Origin: Pollenia angustigena
Taxonomy: Eukaryota > Arthropoda > Insecta > Diptera > Polleniidae
NCBI GenBank assembly: GCA_930367215.1
Contig: OV884058.1
Coordinates: forward strand, 105,175,802-105,239,801
Direction of reading: 5' to 3'
Length of the DNA stretch: 64,000 nt
This document shows positions 23,486 through 34,114 of the stretch, one piece after another. The translations under genes were made by a program, and so were the position numbers. Position 1 is the stretch's first letter. Each line of letters begins with the position of its first letter. The notes under the pieces are model-generated. The model worked only from the letters and a program-made list of their open reading frames with translations. It was not told the DNA's origin and searched no databases.

Positions 23486-23508
23486 GGTGTTCCTTTTTTT
23501 AGTAGCAG
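23486..23508 (+). promoter_or_regulatory. Putative 3' splice site before the BEL 3' ORF
   Basis: A pyrimidine-rich run (GTTCCTTTTTTTAG, then TAGCAG) lies directly upstream of a frame that has no ATG. The frame is open from 23456 through this site into the 3' ORF. This is the arrangement expected if the ORF is translated from a spliced subgenomic RNA whose start codon is in an upstream exon. It is not proven; the donor is unknown. Confidence 0.45.
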
Positions 23509-23536
23509 GTCCAATCGAAGACTTACAGCCACCAGA

Positions 23537-24232
23537 GTGCCACGTAGCCGTAGCTCGGAGAGTGATAGTCGCCAGCCCAGGGACCTGGAGGTGTTTTATT
23601 GCGTGCTCTGCAAGGGGTACCACGGACTGGTATTCTGCCGTAGGTTTAAGACGATGACGGTAGAAAGAAGGCGAGAGGTGGTGGGAAACCTGGGATATTG
23701 CTTTAATTGCCTGGCTAGAAGCCACACCAGAAACTCGTGCACCTCCATGGAGGCCTGCAAACGGTGCGGCGAGTTGCACCACACAATGCTGCATCTACCG
23801 CGTCAACAGCAGCAGCAGCAAGAGGCAACGGTTGCTATCAGGGCAGCCTCTAGCAGGTCAGGAACAAGTGAAACAACCTCTAGGAGATCAACCTCCAGAA
23901 GAAGCACCCCAGGCAGAACAACAACGTCCAGAGCTGTGTCGGCCAGGCCAAGGGGCACCGGTCAACAATGTCGCCAGCAGCCTTCACGTCCCCAGCAACA
24001 ACAACGTCGTCAGCACCAATATCATCATCAAAATCATCCCCAGCAACAGCAGCGTCAACAACGTCGTCAGCAACGTCGCCGACATCAGCGGCAACAACAA
24101 CGTCAGCAGCAGCCATCTCAGCAACCGGCGGAACAGCTGCCCGCTACACAACAAGTAAAGCCAGACGGGCATATACTAGCCGAGGCCATTAAATCGTTGG
24201 CTAACGTCTTATGTTCAAACTTTAGCACCTAA
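23537..24232 (+). CDS. BEL 3' ORF: triple zinc-knuckle protein with Gln/Arg-rich tail
   Basis: About 231 residues lie between pol and the 3' LTR, where some BEL elements carry an envelope gene. There is no in-frame ATG; the annotated start is a GTG, and a splice site just upstream may supply the true start. Residues about 18-85 have the pattern C-x2-C, H, C, then RR-EVV, NCLARSH, C, C-x2-C and HHTMLH. This parallels the zinc-knuckle region of the element's own Gag (NCLASSH...HHTLLH) but is clearly diverged. The tail (about 90-210) is rich in Gln, Arg, Ser and His from CAG/CAA/CGT codons, so it is highly basic. The region is GC-rich, unlike the AT-rich gag-pol, which suggests a separate origin such as capture of a host gene with a gag-type zinc-knuckle domain. 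RNA binding is likely by analogy. It ends 29 bp before the 3' LTR. Confidence 0.7.
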   Translation: MPRSRSSESDSRQPRDLEVFYCVLCKGYHGLVFCRRFKTMTVERRREVVGNLGYCFNCLARSHTRNSCTSMEACKRCGELHHTMLHLPRQQQQQQEATVAIRAASSRSGTSETTSRRSTSRRSTPGRTTTSRAVSARPRGTGQQCRQQPSRPQQQQRRQHQYHHQNHPQQQQRQQRRQQRRRHQRQQQRQQQPSQQPAEQLPATQQVKPDGHILAEAIKSLANVLCSNFST

Positions 24233-24240
24233 TCTTCTGG

Positions 24241-24261
24241 TGAAGGCCAAGGCCGGCGCCA
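24241..24261 (+). other. Putative polypurine tract of the BEL element
   Basis: TGAAGGCCAAGGCCGGCGCCA precedes the 3' LTR directly. It is purine-biased but imperfect (GAAGG, AAGG), so priming from it is only presumed. Confidence 0.45.
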
Positions 24262-25150
24262 TGTCTAAACTTGCGTTTAGACAATATTAATTGTCTTATC
24301 TACAAATATTATATTTTTTGAATTTTCATTATAAAAAAAAAAAAAAGAAATAACGTCTTAAATTAATAGTAATAATTTGAATTTTTAATTGCTAAATAAT
24401 AAGAAAATCAATGAATTAAAAAAAATTAAATAACATGTTAAGTAAAGGAAAACCTGTAAAATGGAAAGAACAGGAATTAAATTTCAGTTGCTATTGTGTT
24501 AGAACTTAAATTAAGCATGCAAAGTATATCTTATTTAAATTACGTAAATGAAGTGTAAAATGTAAATTGTATTATTATAGTGCGAAAAGTGAAGTACAGA
24601 TGGCGTTCAAAAATTAATATCGTAAAAAAATTAAGTTGTAAGCACTGATAGAATTCAGAGTTATTCCAACATGCTTCGGCTATCTGAAACCGAAGGCTTT
24701 CTAAAAAAAATCTAAAAATAGACATTTTTACTTCACTTATCCCTTAGCAACAGAAGTGATTAGTTGAAATTACACTACTTAGCCTAACTTACAATTAGTC
24801 TTAAATATCTAAAACCTACTCGCTAATTGAATATTAAAATAAACAACTTAATTATAACTTAACATTATACCTACGAAACCTCATTTAAATCGATCTGCGT
24901 TAGAACGAAATCCCGAACTCAAAAGGTAATTACTAATCGAGCTCTTAAATTAACCTCCTATTTGAAAAAGGAATAATTTGCTCTTTAATTTATTCCCTTT
25001 CTAAATCCCTACAATTATAATCATTCAACGAATGATTATAATTACAATCCTTATCAAGAGATTCTCCCACATCTTTAGTGCCCTGCAGTTCTATACCCAA
25101 AAGTGAGGATTGTTTAAAGGTTGTGTGTGTCCCTAACACCAAGAACTTCA
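24262..25150 (+). repeat. BEL 3' LTR (889 bp)
   Basis: It starts TGTCTAAACT, ends AACTTCA and is nearly identical to 10358-11246. AACAT follows it. Confidence 0.93.
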
Positions 25151-25155
25151 AACAT

Positions 25156-25878
25156 AATCAAGATTTAACGTTTAACATTAGCCCATATCTTTTTCTTAGA
25201 TAAGTATTTTGAAATATAACCCTGTGCTATTATCTATTAAAGTCTACTTGTAAGGAGCATATTTCTTAAAGTTTATAATAATTTAAAATAGCTTTTGTAA
25301 TGATACTAAGTGATTTATTGTTACATACACTTTAAGACTAACAAAATAATTTTTAATAAACAATTTTTGTATTATCTAATAGTTTTTAGAAAAAAATAGA
25401 AATATGTTTTAATTCTGGAGGCAACGGTTGAAATGTAGCTAAAGTGAAAAAGCCAGTGGTAAGTTTAGGGACATTACTTTTTAAAGTTTTATTCAGGCGA
25501 CAAGTAATGTCGCGGTTGACCTTAACCTGTCATATGGGGTGGGCAGCCTGACCGGGACTATTTCACCTTGTCCCGAGGTTTCGAGTCCTGCCAAACCAAC
25601 GTTGTGTGAAAGTTTCTGTCATCGAAATGTCTGTCCGTTTATTACAGGTTTAGCCCTTACATTAGGTCTTTTCGTACATTGTTGCTCGTTTTTTAATTGC
25701 TTCTTTTTTGAACATCGTAAACATTTTGGCACGAAGTAGAGTTAGCAACTGTGAAAACCTAGATGGACACGAACCTCCCATTCCCGGCGAGCTACAGCCA
25801 AAACACCAGCGTGCCAAAGTCCATTGTGGAGCAAAGGTTTTATTGGAAAAATATTTTTCCACTCGCAGTTGCCTTACA
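25156..25878 (+). repeat. 5' LTR of the gypsy element, right part
   Basis: It matches 38924-39641 and ends GTTGCCTTACA. It contains a 3' segment with a B-box-like GGTTTCGAGTCCTGCC near 25576 and a donor-like GGTAAGTTT near 25458. The 66-76 residue open frames here are present in both LTRs but show no protein features. Confidence 0.9.
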
Positions 25879-25882
25879 ATAA

Positions 25883-25900
25883 TGGTGCCCAACGTGGGGC
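25883..25900 (+). other. tRNA-Lys-type primer-binding site of the gypsy element
   Basis: TGGTGCCCAACGTGGGGC lies four bases after the 5' LTR. From memory of insect tRNA-Lys(CUU), the expected site is TGGCGCCCAACGTGGGGC, one mismatch away. This primer is used by Osvaldo/Ulysses-like elements. Confidence 0.85.
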
Positions 25901-27544
25901 CCGAGAGTGATTTAACCCTTTGGGTTAAATTTATTTAGCCTGAAGGTGTTTTAATTCATATTTGCTGGCTTCCATACTTTCGAACATTTCTGTTCAAAAT
26001 GTTCAATCTCGTACTTTTTTCTTTTATATAATGACTTATGTCGCGGAAGGTATCAATTAGATACCATGCCTGCATTGCGTTGGCATCGTATAGGGAAACT
26101 TGTTAGGGATCTCGGTATTAGGAACTTTTTTTTTGACAATGTATGTCCTGGAAGGTACGTTAATAGTGCCACGCCTGAGTTGCGTCAGCGTCGGACAAGG
26201 GAACTTAGTACTGGGGGAGTCAAGGGATTCAAATCGAATCTTTTCATTAACCTTAATCATGATCCGAGGGCTAAATAGCTAGGCGTTCATCAGGTTCAGT
26301 TATTTGAGAGGAGGAGAAGAGGATCCGGCGACTCAAATTAATGTTGTTTTCGTTTTGTATTTTTGTTTTAAGTTATTTCGATGACAGTAAACTAAATAAT
26401 TCCAACATTTCACATACAGTTTAATTTTTTTTTATTTTGGCAAGATTTAGATTTATTTGTTTGTTGGTATTGGAAACAATGCTTAAAAACAATTTTATTC
26501 TTTATCAAGGATATCACTCAATCATCTGATTGGAGTATTGGTAAATCGCGGACTCGAACTTTATAGTTTTTTTACCATTAGTTTGTTTCACTTTATGCTA
26601 CACAGTTCAACCTTAAGCTATTAATTACATTTACATAACAAACAATAACTAAATTTTTTTGTAGATTCGTAAACTTATTTACTAATTACATTATTACCTC
26701 TTTTGGCAGTCTTATTATTTAATTTATTATACTAATTATATTATCAAATCTTTTGTAGTTTAATGAAACGTATTTACTAACTACATTATTAAATCTTTTG
26801 TATATTAGAAATTATTCGTTGTATTATACTTTTGTAGTATTAAACCGTAGAAGTTATTAAATACTTAAACTATTACAAAAATACTTAATCTAAAATTATA
26901 TAGATTTTTTTTTGTCACAAATACAATTTTTACATTTTTTCGTGAATTTATATACATACATTTTTGTAGTGGATACTAAGTGACCACTTTAAATTATTTA
27001 GCCTCATATTCGTAAGCGGTTTCTTGAATTTGGCTGAACGGAATTTTTTTATATACAAAAAAATTTTTTTTCTCTTTTGTTAAATTAAAAAAATATTCTT
27101 ATGAATACGGGTGTTAAATTGTCAAAAAAATAATCTTAAATAATACATATTATTTTTTTTCTTTCAAACACATTTTTTACATTTTTATTGAATTTTTAAA
27201 TATTTCGTCTTTTATCGGTGGATACCTATTTATCCACTGTTTTGGGATTTTATCTGGTTTTTTTTGGGAATTTTGTCTACCCGATTAATGTTTATTATAC
27301 TTTCGGTTTCTGTATCGTTGATTTGATATTGGGAATTCTCGTTGGGGATTCGATTCTTTTGGCGGCTCGAGCAGTTATCTCGATTATACTTTTGTTGTTT
27401 TTTTTTTTTGAAGTTCAGTATTTGCCTTGAAAGTTTAAGCGGGTATTCTCTTGTCGACAGTTGGTTGATCTGATTGACTTCGAAATTTTTTTTTTTCTGT
27501 TGAATTAGTTGAGGGATTATAATTGTTTTGGACGGTAGTTTATA
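25901..27544 (+). other. Gypsy leader with short diverged repeats; no gene
   Basis: Two diverged units of about 105 bp (26044-26148 and 26149-26255) share GGAAGGTA, CATGCCTG/CACGCCTG, TTGCGT and GGGAACTT. Downstream, ACTAATTACATTATTA-like repeats occur about three times (26675-26810). GTGGATAC occurs at 26971 and again near 27219. The short frames are not convincing. This is the untranslated leader before gag. Confidence 0.6.
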
Positions 27545-29107
27545 ATGAGTACCAGGAATCTTAGGTCCTCTAGTCGGAACCCCGTTGCCAGCGACGATAA
27601 TCAACCTCGTGATTCGGCCACAACATCAGCCCCGCAAAACATTGCACCGGTTATTTCAACAAACGCGGTTACACCGTTAATGTCTATTCAGTTTCCTCCG
27701 GGTTTTGGACCGCAAACACATTCTTCACCGGAGAGCGAAATCACCATTCGTACACCAACGTATAGCAGTTTAACAGCGAGGGAGATAAGCGGGCAAGGAA
27801 GTAGACCTGCAAGGCGCAATAGTGACAACATGGATCAACAGGATCGGGAATTACCACCAATTAGGGAGGAAGTTAACCCAGGCTTAGGCGTAAACGAGGA
27901 GGAAGTGACGATTAGGGAATACGTCGCTGCATCTGTTGGAGCTGCACAAGCTTCAATCATGAGGGAAGTACAGCATATGCAGTTGATGTTACCGCAGTTA
28001 ATCCGAGAATCTTTACGTTCAGAGCGCAGCCATTTTATGGACCAGGAAAATCCACCGAATCCCAGACAGTTTAATCCAAGTCAAGATTTTCGCACACCTT
28101 TTAACAACAATGATAGACACCAACCACCATTTCGTCCACCAAACAATCCTCAAATGCCTTTTCAACGTCGATTACCTCAGCCACATGTACCACAACAATT
28201 ATTTGGAAATAGTCCACAAAATTATTTTGAACCCGCTAGTTTTGATAATTCACCACATAACCATGGTTATAATCCCATATCACCTAACCAGTTAGAAAAG
28301 TGGGGTATTAAGTATGACGGTACTAATAAATCTTTGACTGTTGAAGATTTCGTTTTTCGGGTAGAGATTCTACGACATGACTATAATTGCTCATGGGACA
28401 CTGTAATGAAGGGATTTCACCATTTGGTTACTGGAGCTGCTAGTACCTGGTTTTGGGCTTTTCGGATGAAGCATTCCATATGTGACTGGACAACGTTTAA
28501 ATACCACCTGATTAGAAAATTCCGTAACTTCGAAAGCGATTTCGAAATACAGCGAAAAATAATGGAACGTAGACAGGCCCCGAATGAAACCGCCGATGCC
28601 TTCATTACGGAAATCATAAAACTCAAAAACCAAATGAGAATACACGTTTTAGAATCCGAGCTCGTTAAGATAGTGAAAGATAATTTAAAGGATGGTTTGG
28701 CACAGCTAGTTTTTCCCATTAAGATTGATAATTTAGACCAACTTCTGGAAGAGTGCAAAAGGGCAGAAAGAAACATTGCCAAACGCTTTTCACAACGTAC
28801 GCCTCTAGGGAACACGCGTAGGGTATATGAAGTTGATGTTTTTGATGGTGAGCAAAACGATGATCAAGCGCGGCTAGTGGAGGAGCTACAGAAGGTTAAC
28901 CTCGCAGCAAAACAACTTAGCTGCTGGAACTGTAAGACTCCTGGCCACTCATTTATTGAATGTCCGGTAACCCAAAGAAGAATCTTTTGCTACAAATGTG
29001 GGTTCGAGGACGTAACTAGCCCGACTTGCCCTAAATGTGTGGGAAACCAAAAGCTGAACACGCAAAGGACTGGGCCGGCGTGTTCATTCCAAAACCCAAC
29101 CCAGTAA
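27545..29107 (+). CDS. Ty3/gypsy Gag polyprotein
   Basis: The frame has 520 residues. The N-terminal third is polar and disordered, with a Pro/Asn/Gln-rich stretch (residues about 160-235). The capsid-like domain spans about 250-420, with WGIKYDG near its start and a WF...F...L helical pattern. Toward the C terminus there is a Cys-rich nucleocapsid segment: a C-x2-C-x4-H-x4-C zinc knuckle (CWNCKTPGHSFIEC) and a second Cys cluster (CYKCG...CPKC). The start ATG at 27545 follows TTATA. The stop at 29105 lies 73 bp into the pol frame. The product assembles the virus-like particle. It appears intact. Confidence 0.92.
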   Translation: MSTRNLRSSSRNPVASDDNQPRDSATTSAPQNIAPVISTNAVTPLMSIQFPPGFGPQTHSSPESEITIRTPTYSSLTAREISGQGSRPARRNSDNMDQQDRELPPIREEVNPGLGVNEEEVTIREYVAASVGAAQASIMREVQHMQLMLPQLIRESLRSERSHFMDQENPPNPRQFNPSQDFRTPFNNNDRHQPPFRPPNNPQMPFQRRLPQPHVPQQLFGNSPQNYFEPASFDNSPHNHGYNPISPNQLEKWGIKYDGTNKSLTVEDFVFRVEILRHDYNCSWDTVMKGFHHLVTGAASTWFWAFRMKHSICDWTTFKYHLIRKFRNFESDFEIQRKIMERRQAPNETADAFITEIIKLKNQMRIHVLESELVKIVKDNLKDGLAQLVFPIKIDNLDQLLEECKRAERNIAKRFSQRTPLGNTRRVYEVDVFDGEQNDDQARLVEELQKVNLAAKQLSCWNCKTPGHSFIECPVTQRRIFCYKCGFEDVTSPTCPKCVGNQKLNTQRTGPACSFQNPTQ

Positions 29108-32100
29108 ATGACAATTTTTTAAAATTTATACTAGCTAGCGACAAAACAACCGGAAACCAGATTTTAGACCAAACCACTGAGATAATTAAGTCAGAAAACA
29201 GCCAAATGGAACAAAATCCCAACGTATGCCAGAAACCTGTTTCGAAATCAAACTGTAATCATCATCTTCCTTACGAACAACGTCTTGAATTATACCAACA
29301 AAAAAGAGCGGAAATTTTTGCTGACTACGAACCAATGGTGAGCAAGAGAAAAATTAACACCCGAAAAAGATATGCTGTAAGAAAAGCAGAAAGAAAAAAA
29401 ATCGTGTCAACTCTAATATGTAGTCCAGACGACATAAGACCATACATGTCGGTGTGTATAAATGGGTTAAATTATCAAGGTCTTCTTGACAGTGGCGCGT
29501 CAGTAAGTTGCCTTGGCAAAAATTGTTTAGAAAATGTTCCGAAAATGAAGGTTAAAATATTGGATTACAAATCTGCTGTGAGAACGGCGAACGGTAAACA
29601 GCATATGATAGTGGGAAAAATACAGGCAATAATTAAATCAGGAAACCAGTCAGTAGAATCAGTCTTATACTTAGTACCTAATTTGAGTCAAGAATTAATA
29701 CTCGGATATGACTTTTGGAGGCAAATCGGATTAAAAATAAGTTTCGAAAACGAAACAATTAACGCCATCACTGAGGAAGGTTCAGAAAACTCTAAAATTC
29801 ACGACTTGACTAGTTACCAACGTAGAGTACTTGAAAACGTCAAACTTTCGTTTAAATGTCATACTCAATATGGTTTAGGTAAAACTGATTTGGAAACACA
29901 CAGAATCGATACTGGTGATGCCCCCGCTAAGAAAATGAGATACTATCCAGTTAGTCCGGCCGTACAGAAGTTGATTTTTGCAGAATTGGACCGAATGTTA
30001 GATTTGGATGTGATAGAAGTCACCACAGGAGCCGAATGGAATAAAAGGACAACACTCGTAATGAAACCTGGTAAAAATAGGCTATGTCTCGATGCGAGGG
30101 AATTGAATAAGGTCACTAAAAAGGACGCTTATCCTCTCCCTAACATTGATGGCTTACTAGCTAGGCTTGGCGACACCCACTTTATTTCAGCAATCGACTT
30201 AAAGGATGCGTTATGGCAAATCCCTCTGGATGAAGAGAGTAGGCCAAAAACAGCATTCACAGTCCCGGGTAGGCCTCAATACCAATTTAAGGTTATGCCT
30301 TTCGGACTGTGTAATGCTGCTCAGAGATTATGTCGATTGATGGATAAAGTGGTGCCGTCTGAGCTGAAAGATAGGGTGTTCGTGTATCTCGACGACCTGT
30401 TGGTAGTGTCCCCGAATTTTGATGAGCATATGGAAATGCTCAGGATTGTGGGTCGGAAATTAACATCTGCCGGTCTGACAATCAACATGTTAAAATCCAA
30501 ATTCTGCTATAGGGAGTTGAAGTATTTAGGTTATGTTGTAGGTGGAGGTAAACTTAGGCCTGATGAGGAAAAGGTAAAGGCAATTTTAGACATAAAACCG
30601 CCGAAAAATCAAAAGGATGTTAGGAGATTCCTAGGCACCGTAGGATGGTACCGCCGGTTCATCCATGATTTTTCCACACTTACCGCACCTCTAACGGATA
30701 CTTTAAAGAAATCACCTACATTTAATTTCACTTCGGAAGCATTGAAATCATTTGAAGAGTTGAAGCATCGTTTAGTAACCAGTCCTGTATTATCTAGCCC
30801 TGATTTTGAAAAGCCTTTCTTCGTACAGTGCGACGCCTCTAACGTTGGCTTAGGCGCCGTTTTATTTCAAAAGGCCGATGAAGGTGAAGAGCATCCAATC
30901 GAGTATTTCTCCCGGAAATTAAATAGTGCTCAGAAAAATTATTCTACAACGGAGAAAGAGTGTCTCGCGGTGGTACTTGCGATTGAAAGGTTCAGACAAT
31001 ATATAGAGTTGATGGATTTCACAGTGATCACTGACCATTCCAGTTTAAAGTGGCTAATGCGGCAGAATGACCTCAACGGTAGACTTGCTCGATGGAGCTT
31101 AAAGCTTCAAGGTTTCAAATTTAATATCGAGCATAGGAAAGGCAGTAAAAATGTAGTCCCCGATATGCTATCGCGACAAGATATGGAGGAGGTAGTAGCC
31201 GAGCCTAGCAGCTTATTAGATTTCAATTCAGAAGAATTCAAGAGTAAAGAATATCTTACCCTCATAGACACAGTGGAACAGAATTCGAATAGGCTCCCAG
31301 ATTTGAAAGTAGAGGAAGGAATTCTTTACAAAAGGGTTAAATTCAACCGAGATGGCCTAGAGAATGAGGACATCTGCTGGCGAATATGGGTACCATCCCG
31401 CCTAACAGATGGGATAATAAGGAAATCGCATATCGACAATACCTTACACGGGGGAATAGCCAAAACTTTGTACAATATAAGGGAGAACTTTTACTGGCCG
31501 TCCATGGTGAAGCATATCCGAGACTTTGTTGTACAATGTGAAACGTGTAAGGAAATCAAACACCCGAGAAAAATATTGCGTCCACCGATGGGAAAAGAAG
31601 TCATAACTCAACGGCCTTTTCAAAAGATTTATATAGATTTTTTAGGACCCTATACTAGAACAAAATCAGGCAACATCTTTATTTTTATCGTGTTAGATCA
31701 CAGAACCAAATTTGTCCTATTGAAAGCATTGTCCAAAGCTACCACTAAAGCTGTTATTAAATTTTTAAGGGATGAGGTATTTTATAAATTCGGAGTGCCC
31801 GAAATGCTACATTCGGATAATGGCAAACAATTTACGTCTGAAGCATTTAAGGATTTCTTAGAAATATTTGGCGTTAAACATATTCGTACCCCTATATATT
31901 CACCGCAATCTAACGCGAGCGAAAGGGTCAACCAAACCATACTGAGTTCCATTCGAAGTTTTTTGGATAGTGACCAATCGAAATGGGATGAAAATCTGTC
32001 TAAAATCGAATGCTCTCTTAGGTCTACGGTTCACTCTTCAACTGGTGTTAGCCCTTATTTTTCTCTAACCGGCTACAATATGGTTACTCACGCAGATGCG

Positions 32101-32454
32101 TATGAAATTTTACGAAAACTAAAAGCAGCCGAAGAAGGCGAAATGTTAATTCTGCCGAAAACATCACAAAAGCAACTGATACATCAAAAAGTTAGCGAAA
32201 AGTTACATGACGCTTATTTGCGAAATGTTAGATCCTACAACCTTAAAAGCAGGGCCATAAAATATACACCCGGTCAAGAGGTCTACAGAAAAAACTTTGT
32301 ACAAAGTAAATTTTCAAAAGGAATCAACGCAAAACTTTGCAGACCTTGGTTAAGGTGCAGGATCAGAAGGGTCGTAGGTAACAGTCAATATGAAATTGAA
32401 AACCTCAGAGGACAGTTTATTGGTGTGATACACGCTCAACATTTGAAGCAATAG
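29035..32454 (+). CDS. Ty3/gypsy Pol polyprotein (protease, RT, RNase H, integrase)
   Basis: The frame has 1139 residues in the -1 frame to gag. It opens directly after a stop at 29032-29034, so it must be made by frameshifting. Domains in order are an aspartic protease (LDSGAS, Asp about 152), then the reverse transcriptase with YLDD at about 451-454. RNase H follows (CDAS, Asp about 600; TTEKE; TDHSSL). Next come the H2C2 integrase zinc finger (HGG...CETC) and the integrase core with Asp about 868, Asp about 928 and Glu about 963. No stop or frameshift is seen, so this copy could encode active enzymes. It has no chromodomain or envelope. It works in reverse transcription and integration. 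Confidence 0.95.
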   Translation: MCGKPKAEHAKDWAGVFIPKPNPVNDNFLKFILASDKTTGNQILDQTTEIIKSENSQMEQNPNVCQKPVSKSNCNHHLPYEQRLELYQQKRAEIFADYEPMVSKRKINTRKRYAVRKAERKKIVSTLICSPDDIRPYMSVCINGLNYQGLLDSGASVSCLGKNCLENVPKMKVKILDYKSAVRTANGKQHMIVGKIQAIIKSGNQSVESVLYLVPNLSQELILGYDFWRQIGLKISFENETINAITEEGSENSKIHDLTSYQRRVLENVKLSFKCHTQYGLGKTDLETHRIDTGDAPAKKMRYYPVSPAVQKLIFAELDRMLDLDVIEVTTGAEWNKRTTLVMKPGKNRLCLDARELNKVTKKDAYPLPNIDGLLARLGDTHFISAIDLKDALWQIPLDEESRPKTAFTVPGRPQYQFKVMPFGLCNAAQRLCRLMDKVVPSELKDRVFVYLDDLLVVSPNFDEHMEMLRIVGRKLTSAGLTINMLKSKFCYRELKYLGYVVGGGKLRPDEEKVKAILDIKPPKNQKDVRRFLGTVGWYRRFIHDFSTLTAPLTDTLKKSPTFNFTSEALKSFEELKHRLVTSPVLSSPDFEKPFFVQCDASNVGLGAVLFQKADEGEEHPIEYFSRKLNSAQKNYSTTEKECLAVVLAIERFRQYIELMDFTVITDHSSLKWLMRQNDLNGRLARWSLKLQGFKFNIEHRKGSKNVVPDMLSRQDMEEVVAEPSSLLDFNSEEFKSKEYLTLIDTVEQNSNRLPDLKVEEGILYKRVKFNRDGLENEDICWRIWVPSRLTDGIIRKSHIDNTLHGGIAKTLYNIRENFYWPSMVKHIRDFVVQCETCKEIKHPRKILRPPMGKEVITQRPFQKIYIDFLGPYTRTKSGNIFIFIVLDHRTKFVLLKALSKATTKAVIKFLRDEVFYKFGVPEMLHSDNGKQFTSEAFKDFLEIFGVKHIRTPIYSPQSNASERVNQTILSSIRSFLDSDQSKWDENLSKIECSLRSTVHSSTGVSPYFSLTGYNMVTHADAYEILRKLKAAEEGEMLILPKTSQKQLIHQKVSEKLHDAYLRNVRSYNLKSRAIKYTPGQEVYRKNFVQSKFSKGINAKLCRPWLRCRIRRVVGNSQYEIENLRGQFIGVIHAQHLKQ
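29092..29098 (+). promoter_or_regulatory. Candidate -1 frameshift site A AAC CCA
   Basis: In the gag frame the codons read CAA AAC CCA, giving a heptamer of the form X XXY YYZ just nine bases before the gag stop and inside the gag-pol overlap (29035-29107). Pol is in the -1 frame, as required. The CCC second triplet is less usual than AAA or TTT, so it is a candidate only. Confidence 0.5.
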
Positions 32455-33369
32455 GTGATGTAAGGCGTAGAATGTAATATTATTGGTAGGAAATAGGTGA
32501 AATTGGGATCTAATTGGCGAAAGGTTTGATTAAGCTGAAAATTGAGAGGGAACCATTGTTAGTTTTATTAGGACTTAAGGTAGAGTAAATAGGAGACAAG
32601 TTTTTTTAGCACTATATATCTGAATTATTCACACTTTTTACTTAAACGACATTTTTCACAATTTATGATTGCATATTAATCGAAAAACAATAACCGTTAG
32701 TCAACAACTTCCGCTTTGCAGAATTGACGCCAAACTATCTACGTTAGAATTTCTAAATTAAAAGAAATCGAAGCACATTTTAGATTAAACGGCCATTTCA
32801 CGTTTTTTTGACACACTTTCTACTTATTTTGTTTGTTTGTTATTGACCAAAAAAAAAAAAAAAAGGTTGGAACCGAAAATCGTAACCGTTGGTATGGAAA
32901 GCGCTGGGTAACCAAACCGTTCGTTGGTTAAATTATTGTTCAATCAATTCAATCATAGGGTGAGAAAAGAGCCGTGAATCGCACGTTAGAGTCCGATCGA
33001 TAGTGCACAATTTTATTTACTACTCGTCAAAATTCCCCCATAAATGTTTATGGACATATGAAGAAAACATAATACATCCAAGTATATATGTAGTAACATT
33101 AGGCATTCATTTTGTCTTAGTGACTCGATTTGGCAGGGGATAGATCTCTGGTTCAAATTTAATCTATTACTAATTTAATTTTATAGGTTCAATACAAAAA
33201 AAAATATACTTTGTAAACTGTATTACACTCGGAACATTGCATATTAAATTTTGTTTTCTATGACTTATATTAACGAAAATTACTCAAAGTACCATTTGTT
33301 GAACAAAAAAAGGTACCAAAAAAGCTACCCTTTCATGTTCTTATTCATTTTTCATTGGATAGGTTTTCA
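32455..33369 (+). other. Gypsy 3' untranslated region; no gene
   Basis: This is AT-rich sequence between pol and a small DNA element. I see no envelope-like frame, transmembrane segment or signal peptide. Confidence 0.6.
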
Positions 33370-34083
33370 CACTGAAAGAAAAATGCTTCATATATTTAAT
33401 GAATCATTTTCATAAAAAAGTTTTCCTTGGGTAAATGAAAATGTTCATTGTCTAAATGGAATTTCATAGGTTTGATGAAGTATTTTCGTTAAAATCGCTT
33501 CATTAGATTTCGTAATTACGTTAAAAATTTTCATTGGATATATGAAAACTTAAGTTTGTCTAAGTGAAACAAAAAATTTTAATTGGGAACACAAAAAATC
33601 AATAAACAAACATAACTATATTCATAAATTAATACAAAATTATAGTTTCCTTAAAAAAATGTTTAATTGTTATTTAAAAAATGTAAGATTTAATAATTTC
33701 ATACATCTAATGTTACATGTATGCCATTAAATTTATGAAATCAAAAATTTTTTTTATAAAAGCAACATATTTCAATAATTGCCTTCATAAATTTAAATTT
33801 TCATTATGACAATAAAAATGTCATTATAGTAATGAAACAAAAACTTTCAATCCACTTTCAATCAACGTTGTTATTGTTATTATGGACAATTTAATCTCAT
33901 ATTTACGCTCTTAATTGAGAACAAAACATAGTTTTTTCATACAAAAACTACACTGCCCCTGAAGACTAGCTGGTAGTGAGCTAGTCTATCAGCACCGAGG
34001 TTGCATGTTCGAATCCCACCAGAGACAGAAAAAAAATAAAAAATAAAATAAAGTAAAATAAAATAAGAAAAAAGAAAAAAAAG

Positions 34084-34114
<31 letters not shown>

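Larger units (their letters stand above)
10358..25150 (+). mobile_element. BEL/Pao LTR retrotransposon, 14.8 kb
   Basis: The element starts TGTCTAAACT and ends AGAACTTCA. It is flanked by AACAT (10353-10357 and 25151-25155), a 5-bp duplication usual for BEL/Pao. The uninterrupted sequence AACATAATCAAG in the 3' gypsy LTR (about 38917) is the empty site. The two LTRs are 889 bp each, with only about two differences by eye, so this is a young insertion. The order inside is primer site, 6.7-kb leader, gag-pol (17988-23297, with lesions), and a 3' ORF (23537-24232). It is unusually long for a BEL element because of the leader. Confidence 0.93.

Noticed and set aside
23832..24192. Alternative frames through the Gln/Arg-rich segment (Ser/Thr/Ala-rich and Asp/Ala-rich products)
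   Set aside because: Triplet-repeat DNA stays open in all frames. Only the frame with zinc knuckles upstream is supported.
33957..34032. Functional tRNA gene
   Set aside because: A- and B-box-like motifs exist, but no acceptor stem or clear anticodon loop can be drawn.
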